Below, piece by piece: positions 7,728-14,030 of a stretch of 18,624 bases of DNA. Position 1 is the stretch's first letter. Every line of letters starts with the position of its first letter. Below the pieces are notes generated by a model. It searched no databases. It saw only the letters and a program-made list of their open reading frames with translations, and was not told where the DNA came from. This DNA is from JAABSP01 sp011390135 (lineage in GTDB: Bacteria > Desulfobacterota > Desulfobacteria > Desulfobacterales > JAABSP01), in the NCBI GenBank assembly GCA_011390135.1, contig JAABSZ010000067.1, forward strand, positions 1-18,624, in the 5' to 3' direction. The translations under genes were made by a program, and so were the position numbers.

Positions 7728-8744
7728 ATGAAAAAAGATCCGACCCGTGAGGCGCTGAAGGCAGAGAACGAACAACTGAAAAGAGAACTCAGGGCAGGGG
7801 AGGGAGAACGGACAATTCTCGATATGCGCACGGTTATGTCGGGTGCTATGAAGCTGCTCCGGCCTCTGATACCGGCCAACATCGATGTCCGCGAAGAGAT
7901 CCCGGAAAAGTGCCCGCCCATTACCGGAGAGGCCGCGCAGCTTCAGCAACTGATCATCAATATGGGGACCAATGCCATCCATGCCATGCAGACGGGTGGC
8001 GGCAGATTGACCATTTCCCTGGATGCGGTGAAGATGGGATCGAAGGGCGGGAAAGAAGCGGGCGACGATGGCCCGGCGGATTTTCCAGCAGACCTTTCGG
8101 CCGAAGATTATGTCCGGCTGACCATCGCGGATACCGGCTGCGGGATCTCCCCGGAGCACTTGGGCCGGATCTTCGACCCCTACTTCACCACGAAAGAGGT
8201 GGGAACCGGCTCCGGCATGGGGCTTGCAGTAGTGCATGGGATCGTGAAGGGACACGGCGGTGGGATCAGCGTAAAGAGTACCCCGGGCCGCCGAACGATC
8301 TTTCGGGTCTTTCTGCCGGCATCCTCTGAAAAGCCGGCCGTAGAACTCACCGCGGCCGATGAACTTCCCCGGGGAAATGAGCATGTCCTTTTTGTGGATG
8401 ATGAATCTTCCATCGTCGAAATCGGCCATTACCGGCTGAAATCCCTCGGCTATGAAGTGACCGCCTTTACAGACCCCGTAAAAGCCTTCCGGGCCTTTGC
8501 CGATGCCCCGGATACATTCGACCTGCTGATTACAGATATGACCATGCCGCAGATGACCGGAGACATTCTTGCCCAACAGGTCCGGGAGATCCGGCCCGAC
8601 ATGAAGATCCTCCTCTGCACCGGCTACAGCGACCGGATGGATGAGCAGAAGGCCGCCGGCCTCGGTATCGGCTATCTGATGAAGCCGGTCTCCAGAAAAG
8701 AGTTTGCCGAGGTGGTGCGGCGGGTGCTGGATGGAGAGATGTAG
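7728..8744 (+). CDS. Stripped-down hybrid histidine kinase: HATPase and receiver domains, no HisKA
   Basis: This 338-aa protein joins a short coiled-coil N-terminus (residues 1-25, ALKAENEQLKREL) to a kinase ATP-binding domain (about 35-200) and a receiver domain (about 218-335). The ATPase part has an N-box (QLIINMGTNAIHAM, Asn82), G1 (DTGCGIS) and G2 (GTGSGMGL). The receiver has Asp224/Asp225, phospho-acceptor Asp270 (LLITDMTMP), Thr298 and Lys319, all present. Missing is the dimerisation and phospho-acceptor segment: relatives have a PAS domain and a conserved H-box (such as GGIAHDFNNIL) between the opening coiled coil and LLRPLIPANIDVREEIPE. Here only about 10 residues separate them. This is either an in-frame deletion derivative of a PAS-type hybrid kinase or a protein that works without self-phosphorylation. 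It has no membrane segment. It sits 62 bases upstream of the ATPase cassette on the same strand and could share its transcript. Confidence 0.88.
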   Translation: MKKDPTREALKAENEQLKRELRAGEGERTILDMRTVMSGAMKLLRPLIPANIDVREEIPEKCPPITGEAAQLQQLIINMGTNAIHAMQTGGGRLTISLDAVKMGSKGGKEAGDDGPADFPADLSAEDYVRLTIADTGCGISPEHLGRIFDPYFTTKEVGTGSGMGLAVVHGIVKGHGGGISVKSTPGRRTIFRVFLPASSEKPAVELTAADELPRGNEHVLFVDDESSIVEIGHYRLKSLGYEVTAFTDPVKAFRAFADAPDTFDLLITDMTMPQMTGDILAQQVREIRPDMKILLCTGYSDRMDEQKAAGLGIGYLMKPVSRKEFAEVVRRVLDGEM

Positions 8745-8806
8745 AAGTGAAATGATCGTCCATATGCCAATTGAACCCGAAAACGACTCTGTGGAATCGT
8801 GAAGAA

Positions 8807-10120
8807 ATGAATCAGTCTTTAAAGGATATACAGGTGCTTCGCACCGTGCTCGGGCAACTGGATGCCGAACGTCCCGCGGCAGGAAAAGAGCAGGAGGGAC
8901 GAACCCTCTATGTGGAGCGGAGAGATGATTTTATGAAGCGGCTCGATCTGGAGATCATGAGCCGAAAGGAGAAGGCCAGAATTCTGGTCACGGGACAGAT
9001 CGGCGTTGGTAAATCTTCGGAAATATCTCATTATTATTATAAAAACAGAAGTGAAAATAGACCGCTATGGATTCACAGCGACCTTGAAAAAGAGGAGAAT
9101 CCGGAGAATTGCAGGGCTACAGGCGTTTTTTTGACAATCTTCCGGGATTTATGGAGTACGATTCATTATCTATATCAGAATAAAAAATCAAAAGAATTGA
9201 TTCAGATCCGGGATGAGATTCTGAGCCGGCTGATTGACTGGCTGAAGGGGGAATATATAAAGGATCAGGAAAAGGTTCTTTTTTCTTTCGGCGGGATAAC
9301 GTATCCGGTTTTTTTACAGGAGGAGGGGAAAGATACAGGGCTATCTCTGATTCTCGGCAAAGCGGCCCACCATGAGGCGGTATCTCGGCCGGCGCAAAAG
9401 ATCGGTTCGGCCCCGGACAGTCTGATCAATTTGTTGAATAAACTGCTCAAATGGGCTGCAGATGAGCGGAAAGGCCATGCGCCCGTCATTTTTATCGATC
9501 ATGTGGACAAGATCCGCAGCCAGGAAGCTGCAGAGGATGTGCTTGTAAAGGCGATCCATCACTGGAACCGGCTGAATGCCTCCATCATCATGACGGCCCC
9601 TTTTGAAAACACCATTGGTGAGCTTCGCCATTCGGTCGAATCTAACTGGGGGCCGCCCCTGATGGTCTATCCGGTCGATTTTCCGGAGGAAGAGAGCGAT
9701 CCTGTGGACGATATTTTCCGCGGGATTGTGAAGAATGCTCAACTGACGCGGTTGATCCAGGAGGAGAGCCTCTGGCTGCTCAGCCATTACTGCGGCGGGA
9801 TTCTGCGGATGTTTGTCCAGTTTCTGATCCAGGCTTCCAAGGAGGCGCACATTTCCGGACATGATCGGATCGAAGCCGGGGATGCCCGATTTGTGGTTCA
9901 GATGGCAAAAAGAGCCTATTACGATTACAGTCCGGAAGCCATGCGCCTGCTGCATACGATTGTATCAGAGGGCACCGGGTTGGGCAAAGCCTCAGAATTG
10001 CTGCGATCTCCCATCGGTCTTATTATCAAAAGGCCCACGGATGGTAAACAGAACTTCAGACCCCATCCGTTGATCGACATCATTCTTGATAACTATCGGT
10101 TCGAAAAACGGAAAGGATAA
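8807..10120 (+). CDS. Uncharacterised P-loop ATPase (STAND/AAA-like), first gene of a three-gene cassette
   Basis: This is a cytoplasmic NTPase of 437 aa from the ATG at 8807; an in-frame TTG at 8771 would add 12 residues. Neither start has a clear ribosome site. Numbered from 8807, Walker A is GQIGVGKSSE at about residues 63-72 and Walker B is VIFIDHVD at about 227-234. MTAPF near 262 is a possible sensor-1 position, and CGGILR near 329-334 looks like a sensor-2 or lid arginine motif. The last 70 residues resemble a winged-helix end (MRLLHTIVSE, then NFRPHPLIDIILDNY). The overall pattern matches a widespread but unstudied family of P-loop proteins with G-x-x-G-x-GKSTEL Walker A text and a conserved HPL near the C-terminus (from memory, not searched). 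The next gene starts 7 bases after its stop. Stretches such as 9030-9060 and 9170-9260 are AT-rich compared with the flanks. Function is unknown; a sensing or conflict-system NTPase is plausible. Confidence 0.85.
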   Translation: MNQSLKDIQVLRTVLGQLDAERPAAGKEQEGRTLYVERRDDFMKRLDLEIMSRKEKARILVTGQIGVGKSSEISHYYYKNRSENRPLWIHSDLEKEENPENCRATGVFLTIFRDLWSTIHYLYQNKKSKELIQIRDEILSRLIDWLKGEYIKDQEKVLFSFGGITYPVFLQEEGKDTGLSLILGKAAHHEAVSRPAQKIGSAPDSLINLLNKLLKWAADERKGHAPVIFIDHVDKIRSQEAAEDVLVKAIHHWNRLNASIIMTAPFENTIGELRHSVESNWGPPLMVYPVDFPEEESDPVDDIFRGIVKNAQLTRLIQEESLWLLSHYCGGILRMFVQFLIQASKEAHISGHDRIEAGDARFVVQMAKRAYYDYSPEAMRLLHTIVSEGTGLGKASELLRSPIGLIIKRPTDGKQNFRPHPLIDIILDNYRFEKRKG

Positions 10121-10127
10121 AGGAGAT

Positions 10128-10727
10128 ATGTCAACAGCCGAGGATCTGGCTTTCTCGATTTCGGAGGAAGGCCGCGGCATCCATATCCTGCTCTGGGATG
10201 ATCAGGAAGATTTGGTTCATGCGCTGATCATTCTTTATGCGTCTTTGAAAAAAAGAGTGACTCCGCTTCTCGTTTCTTCCGGAAATCAGGATTTGAGGAG
10301 GCTTAAAACGTTGATGGAAAGCCGAATCTCCACAGCTTTTCCAAAGGAGCAGCATGATAACAGGGGGGATACTTTCTGGATGCTTTTCATACAGCAGGCG
10401 AACAGCAGGGAGATCGGCCCCCGGATGAATGGTTGGCGCAAGCCATTGGCCGAGGCTCCCGGCTCTCTTCTGCTGATTCGCCATGCCGATTTTGACACAT
10501 TCCAGCGTCATGCGCCGGATCTTGTCTCATTTGTCGGACCGAGAATATATTCGGCATCCAATATGTTGTCCATTTTTTCTGACAAAACTTATCAAAATAT
10601 GGATGTTGATCTTTTCGATCCTCTTCCTGCGATTTTGCGTCATTTACCTGGTGAGCAGCCGGGTAAAGAGGGCATTCTGGAATGGATTGAAGCCTATGCT
10701 CCGACCGGCCGGGAGACATCTGTCTAA
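10128..10727 (+). CDS. Protein of unknown function coupled to the P-loop ATPase
   Basis: This protein has 199 aa. The ATG at 10128 is chosen because AAAGGAG lies 5-6 bases upstream; reading further back only runs into the ATPase gene. There is no signal peptide, membrane helix or intact Walker motif. The predicted layout is alpha/beta: a hydrophobic strand, GIHILLWDD, then a helix, LVHALIILYASLKK, another strand, VTPLLVSS, and later GSLLLIRHADFDTFQRHAPDL. The segment FQRHAPDLVSF recalls the LARxAPDxWSW text I remember from the N-terminal region of large TPR/NTPase proteins, where the domain looks like a degenerate NTPase. On that basis it could be a catalytically dead partner (iSTAND-like) of the upstream ATPase. 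This is a weak, memory-based comparison. Gene order and 7-base spacing argue that the two proteins work together. Confidence 0.75.
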   Translation: MSTAEDLAFSISEEGRGIHILLWDDQEDLVHALIILYASLKKRVTPLLVSSGNQDLRRLKTLMESRISTAFPKEQHDNRGDTFWMLFIQQANSREIGPRMNGWRKPLAEAPGSLLLIRHADFDTFQRHAPDLVSFVGPRIYSASNMLSIFSDKTYQNMDVDLFDPLPAILRHLPGEQPGKEGILEWIEAYAPTGRETSV

Positions 10728-10730
10728 GCC

Positions 10731-10985
10731 ATGAAACTAAAGCGAATCCAATCCATATTTGAAGATTGCCTTCGAGAGACCGGTGTTTTCAATAGAGATA
10801 AAAAAAATATTATTGAGTCTGAAGTGGTAAAATTGAAAGATGGAGATTGGCTCGTCATCGCCGCTGGTATTAAGGAAGCGGAGGGAAAGCCTTTTTTCAA
10901 AACCCAGGAAAAACGCTTGGAGAAAGCTCTTACTCCTTTGGCTTTGATACTTTCTCTGGCGGTATGGCTGAAGGCGATGCGGTGA
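10731..10985 (+). CDS. Small protein with C-terminal hydrophobic segment, third gene of the ATPase cassette
   Basis: This 84-aa product is unrecognised. Residues 1-60 are charged and likely helical (MKLKRIQSIFEDCL, then KNIIESEVVKLKDGDWLVIAAGIKEAEGK). Residues about 65-81 form a hydrophobic stretch (LTPLALILSLAVWLKAM), long enough for one marginal membrane helix, ending in a basic residue. The ATG is 3 bases after the stop of the preceding gene, so co-expression is likely even though no strong ribosome site is seen. Base composition is clearly AT-richer than the flanking genes. It could be a membrane-acting effector or an anchor for the ATPase pair, but nothing in the sequence shows this directly. 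A frameshift truncating a longer protein cannot be excluded. Confidence 0.6.
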   Translation: MKLKRIQSIFEDCLRETGVFNRDKKNIIESEVVKLKDGDWLVIAAGIKEAEGKPFFKTQEKRLEKALTPLALILSLAVWLKAMR

Positions 10986-11057
10986 ATCGATCGCAACATA
11001 CCTTTCAAAAGGAAAAAAGGAAACAATCACACCGGAAAGGAGGAAACAGTAGCTGTT

Positions 11058-11085
11058 TTGACGGATTGAATTGAAATTCTAAAAG
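11058..11085 (+). promoter_or_regulatory. Candidate promoter of the GIDE-domain gene
   Basis: TTGACG (11058-11063) and TAAAAG (11080-11085) are 16 bases apart, just before a strong AGGAGG (11096-11101) and the ATG at 11109. The resulting leader is short, about 17 bases. This would separate the GIDE gene from the ATPase cassette as its own unit. Confidence 0.4.
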
Positions 11086-11108
11086 TTTACATTACAGGAG
11101 GGTTCGCC

Positions 11109-11903
11109 ATGTGGATTGTCGGCATCATACTGATTGTGATTGCAGGAGGGCTGCTTTACGGCTCCCGGTCCCAGAAAAAGAAGATGGAAGATATGGTCTC
11201 CACCGAGACGGCAAAGGTGGAATTTCTCGAATCCCTGGCCAATTCAATGGAGGAAGGGGTCGGAGAAGGGCATCTCCAGTACGCGGCAGAGGTCAAGGGG
11301 AAAGCCGTATGCAGCGCTCCGCTCCGTTCCGAGATCGCCGAGGTTGAGTGCGTCTACTACTCCGCGACCGTAAAGCGCAAATATGAAGAGACCTACTATG
11401 AAAGGGACAATGATGACAACGAGGTCCGCAAGACCCGGACATCCACCGAAACCCTTTCCAGCAACTCCCAATATGTCCCCTTTTATGTGGATGACGGAAC
11501 CGGACAGATCAAAGTGGAGCCCGGAAGGGCGGAATTCATCCCGGCAAAGATTCTCTCCCGATTCGAATCCCATTCCGATCCCGGCGGCAGAATCGAGATC
11601 GGCCACTTCTCCTTTGATGTCCCCTCCGGATTCGATGGTGACCATGACCGCCGGACACTCGGCTATCTCTTCGAGGAAACGGCCATTCAGCCGGGACGGG
11701 ATGTCTATGTGCTCGGAGAAGTCTCCGATGCCGGCGGAGAGATTTCCATACGGCATCCCTCGGGAGAAGGCCGGTTCATCATCAGCAGCAAGTCGGAAGA
11801 GGAACTCATGGGGAGCGCCCGGTCCGCGATGAAGTGGATGACGGTCGGTGCGGTGATATGTGCGGTCGCGGGGGTTTGTTTGATGATCTTTGACTTTGTG
11901 TAG
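11109..11903 (+). CDS. GIDE/BAM-domain membrane protein (E3 ubiquitin-ligase-like family, no RING)
   Basis: This 264-aa protein has one membrane helix at each end (residues about 2-18 and 243-262). Between them lies a GIDE-type domain: GHLQYAAEVKGKAVCSAPLRSEIAEVECVYYSATVKRKYEE near residues 53-93, FYVDDGTGQIKVEPGRAE near 130-147, and RTLGYLFEETAIQPGRDVYVLGEVSD near 182-207. This is the membrane-flanked domain of mitochondrial and chloroplast E3 ligases (MUL1/MAPL, SP1). Bacterial versions, as here, lack the C-terminal RING finger and have no known ligase activity. AGGAGG lies 7 bases before the ATG, so the start is sure. The cellular role of bacterial GIDE proteins is not established; in many genomes they accompany LemA, which is not seen here. 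A bidirectional terminator follows directly. Confidence 0.86.
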   Translation: MWIVGIILIVIAGGLLYGSRSQKKKMEDMVSTETAKVEFLESLANSMEEGVGEGHLQYAAEVKGKAVCSAPLRSEIAEVECVYYSATVKRKYEETYYERDNDDNEVRKTRTSTETLSSNSQYVPFYVDDGTGQIKVEPGRAEFIPAKILSRFESHSDPGGRIEIGHFSFDVPSGFDGDHDRRTLGYLFEETAIQPGRDVYVLGEVSDAGGEISIRHPSGEGRFIISSKSEEELMGSARSAMKWMTVGAVICAVAGVCLMIFDFV

Positions 11904-11906
11904 CGG

Positions 11907-11940
11907 AAAAAAAGGCCGAAAGATTCTCCCTTCGGCCTTT
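11907..11940. terminator. Bidirectional intrinsic terminator between GIDE and msrB genes
   Basis: A 10-bp perfect stem (AAAGGCCGAA / TTCGGCCTTT, 10-nt loop) lies between two convergent genes. On the minus strand it ends in seven U residues, a strong terminator for msrB. On the plus strand the U-run is only three bases, so it is weaker for the GIDE gene. Confidence 0.88.
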
Positions 11941-11948
11941 GCTTCCGA

Positions 11949-12009
11949 ATTATCCTTCCGAATCATCCCACCGGACCATCCAATCGGACCATCCAATCGG
12001 ATCATCCGG
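11949..12009. repeat. 13-bp tandem repeat at the 3' end of msrB
   Basis: Two identical units of ACCATCCAATCGG (11975-11987 and 11988-12000) are flanked by diverged units at 11949-11961 and 11962-11974 and a partial unit at 12001-12009. The last unit overlaps the msrB stop codon (12002-12004). Copy-number change would mostly alter the 3' untranslated region. Confidence 0.75.
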
Positions 12010-12601
12010 ATTTTTCTTCAAATTTAAAGGAAGCCGAATTCATACAGTACCGCAGCCCCGTCGGCTGGGGCCCATCCTCGAACAGATGCCCCAGGTGAGA
12101 TTCGCACCGGTTGCAGATCACCTCGGTTCTCGCCGAAAAGAGGCTCCGGTCCGGCCGGGTCTTCACATGGTTCGGGCAGATCGGCTCCCAGAAGCTGGGC
12201 CACCCGGTTCCTGAATCATACTTTGCCTTGGAGCTGAACAGGGGCAGATCACACCCCGCGCAGTTGTAGATCCCCTCCTTCTTGTAATCGGCATACTTCC
12301 CGGAAAATGCCCGCTCAGTTCCCTTCTCCCGCAGGATATGGAACTCTTCCGGCGTCAGCATCTCCTGCCATTCGGCCTCGGTTCTTTCGATCTTCTCGAT
12401 GTTCTCCTTGCATTCCACCATCTTTTCTCCCTCCGCTGCAAATATTCTTCGGCCCCCAGGCAGGTGGGCAAAAGCGCCCCATGCGGCTCCGGCCAGAAGG
12501 ATCTGTTTCAAAAAATTCCGCCGGCCCGGATCATACCGCTCCGGCAGGGCTTCTGCCCGATTTGCATCCGACAACATGTTTTTTCGTCCGTATGTTTCCA
12601 T
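12002..12601 (-). CDS. msrB: Tat-exported peptide-methionine (R)-S-oxide reductase MsrB
   Basis: This 199-aa protein reduces methionine-R-sulfoxide in damaged proteins. The N-terminus carries a twin-arginine signal (GRRNFLKQ at residues 26-33, then a hydrophobic run to about 46), so the enzyme should be exported folded to the periplasm. The SelR domain spans about residues 75-195. Two zinc CxxC pairs (Cys114/Cys117 and Cys163/Cys166) and the catalytic Cys186 in RYCMNSASF are present. In YDSGTGWPSF the position that holds the recycling Cys in many two-Cys MsrBs is Thr132, so this is a one-Cys type or uses another Cys, such as Cys64, for recycling. The ATG at 12601 is chosen because AGGAG lies 9 bases upstream and it leaves a normal Tat leader; upstream in-frame text to 12688 lacks such a site. 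Confidence 0.94.
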   Translation of the reverse strand: METYGRKNMLSDANRAEALPERYDPGRRNFLKQILLAGAAWGAFAHLPGGRRIFAAEGEKMVECKENIEKIERTEAEWQEMLTPEEFHILREKGTERAFSGKYADYKKEGIYNCAGCDLPLFSSKAKYDSGTGWPSFWEPICPNHVKTRPDRSLFSARTEVICNRCESHLGHLFEDGPQPTGLRYCMNSASFKFEEKSG

Positions 12602-12638
12602 GGCTTTTCTCCTGTAATGCGCGTGAAGTCCCGGGAAA

Positions 12639-12667
12639 AACATAAGCGGAAACCCGAGGGAAATCAA
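12639..12667 (-). promoter_or_regulatory. Candidate promoter of msrB
   Basis: On the minus strand TTGATT (12662-12667) and TATGTT (12639-12644) are 17 bases apart, placing the start near 12632, about 30 bases before the msrB ATG. Both hexamers are imperfect. Confidence 0.4.
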
Positions 12668-12707
12668 GACCGGGCAGAAGATCTGCAACCGGAAAGAAAC
12701 AGGGGAA

Positions 12708-12736
12708 TTGCAATTTCTTCATTTTTTAATTATACT
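12708..12736 (+). promoter_or_regulatory. Promoter of the polyamine operon
   Basis: TTGCAA (12708-12713) and TATACT (12731-12736, five of six consensus) are exactly 17 bases apart in an AT-rich stretch. Transcription would start near 12743 and give a leader of about 109 bases before the dehydrogenase ATG. The leader has a short imperfect hairpin followed by seven T at 12807-12813, too weak to call. Confidence 0.6.
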
Positions 12737-12851
12737 GAAATCTTCGGATCATTTTTGCAAATCGAAATGGTCCCATATCCGACGGCAATGCTGTTTTGAA
12801 AAGCGGTTTTTTTGATTGTAACAGGCCCTGAAACGGAAAGAGGATTCGACG

Positions 12852-14030
12852 ATGAAAAAGGTATTGATCATCGGCGCGGGGGGCGTCGGAGGCGTCGTAA
12901 CCCATAAGTGTGCCCAGGTCCCGGAGGTCTTCTCCGAGATCGTTCTGGCCAGCCGAACCCTTGAAAAATGTAAAAATATCCGGGACCAGATCGACCGGCC
13001 CATCGAGATCGCGCAGGTGGATGCCGACAATGTGGCAGAGACCGTTGAGCTGATCGAGCGGGTAAAGCCGGATCTTGTTTTGAATGTTGCCCTTCCGTAT
13101 CAGGATCTTTCCATCATGGATGCGTGCCTTTCGACCGGGGTCGATTATCTGGACACGGCCAATTACGAGCCCCCGGACGAGGCCCGCTTCTGCTATAAAT
13201 GGCAGTGGGACTATCAGGATCGCTTTAAAGACCGGGGCATTATGGCGCTTTTGGGGTGCGGATTCGACCCGGGCGTCACCAACATCTTCTGCGCGTATGC
13301 AGACAAGCACTATTTCGACGAGATCCATATGGTCGATATCATGGACTGCAACGCGGGCAGCCACGGCCATCCCTTTGCCACAAACTTCAACCCCGAGATC
13401 AACATCCGGGAGGTGAGCGCGAAGGGCCGGTATTATGAAAACCGGAAATGGATTGAGACCGATCCTTTATCAGTGCATAAGCCCTTTGATTTTCCCGAGA
13501 TCGGGGAAAAAGAGATGTATCTGATGTACCATGAGGAGCTGGAATCCCTGGTAAAGAACATCCCGACCATCAAGCGGATCCGGTTCTGGATGACCTTCTC
13601 CCAGGAGTACCTGACTCATCTGCGGGTGCTGGAGAATGTCGGGATGACGCGGATCGATCCTGTTCTTTACGAGGGGTGCGGGGTGATTCCCCTGAAGTTT
13701 TTGAAGGCGCTGCTGCCGGAGCCCTCATCGCTTGGGGCAAACTATACGGGCAAGACCAACATCGGCTGCATGATCCAAGGCATCAAGGACGGAAAGCGGA
13801 AGAAGTATTATGTTTACAATGTCTGCGACCATGCCGAAGCATATAAAGAGGTGAATGCCCAGGCCATCTCCTACACCACCGGGGTTCCGGCCATGATCGG
13901 GGCCAAAATGATGCTGACCGATGTCTGGAAAGGGGAGGGGGTTTTCAATGTGGAGGAGTTCGATCCGGACCCCTTTATGGCCGATCTCAACCGGTACGGC
14001 CTGCCCTGGAAGGAGATCTTCTACGATTGA
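12852..14030 (+). CDS. Carboxynorspermidine/carboxyspermidine dehydrogenase (saccharopine dehydrogenase family)
   Basis: This 392-aa cytoplasmic NADPH-dependent enzyme condenses L-aspartate-beta-semialdehyde with 1,3-diaminopropane or putrescine to give carboxynorspermidine or carboxyspermidine. An N-terminal Rossmann motif (LIIGAGGVGGVV, residues 4-15) is followed by family text such as ALPYQDLSIMDACLSTGVDYLDTANYEP (about 79-106) and LLGCGFDPGVTNIF (about 134-147). Length and the partner gene fit the carboxynorspermidine branch rather than lysine saccharopine dehydrogenase. AGAGGA precedes the ATG by about 8 bases. The stop overlaps the start of the decarboxylase by 4 bases. The preferred diamine cannot be told from sequence; many bacteria use this route to make spermidine without SpeD/SpeE. 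Confidence 0.93.
   Translation: MKKVLIIGAGGVGGVVTHKCAQVPEVFSEIVLASRTLEKCKNIRDQIDRPIEIAQVDADNVAETVELIERVKPDLVLNVALPYQDLSIMDACLSTGVDYLDTANYEPPDEARFCYKWQWDYQDRFKDRGIMALLGCGFDPGVTNIFCAYADKHYFDEIHMVDIMDCNAGSHGHPFATNFNPEINIREVSAKGRYYENRKWIETDPLSVHKPFDFPEIGEKEMYLMYHEELESLVKNIPTIKRIRFWMTFSQEYLTHLRVLENVGMTRIDPVLYEGCGVIPLKFLKALLPEPSSLGANYTGKTNIGCMIQGIKDGKRKKYYVYNVCDHAEAYKEVNAQAISYTTGVPAMIGAKMMLTDVWKGEGVFNVEEFDPDPFMADLNRYGLPWKEIFYD

Noticed and set aside
7647..8576. A 309-codon minus-strand open frame
   Set aside because: It is antisense to the kinase/receiver gene, whose sense frame carries intact motifs; the antisense product has no recognisable features.
8752..8802. A 16-codon frame (MIVHMPIEPENDSVES) just before the ATPase gene, a possible leader peptide
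   Set aside because: It is too short, has a weak ribosome site and shows no regulatory hairpin; chance is the simplest explanation.
10982..11074. A 30-codon GTG frame overlapping the stop of the 84-aa gene
   Set aside because: It is basic and low-complexity, has no ribosome site and runs into the candidate GIDE promoter.
12790..12813. Possible attenuator hairpin with seven T in the polyamine operon leader
   Set aside because: The stem has mismatches and few GC pairs; it is not stable enough to call a terminator or riboswitch.
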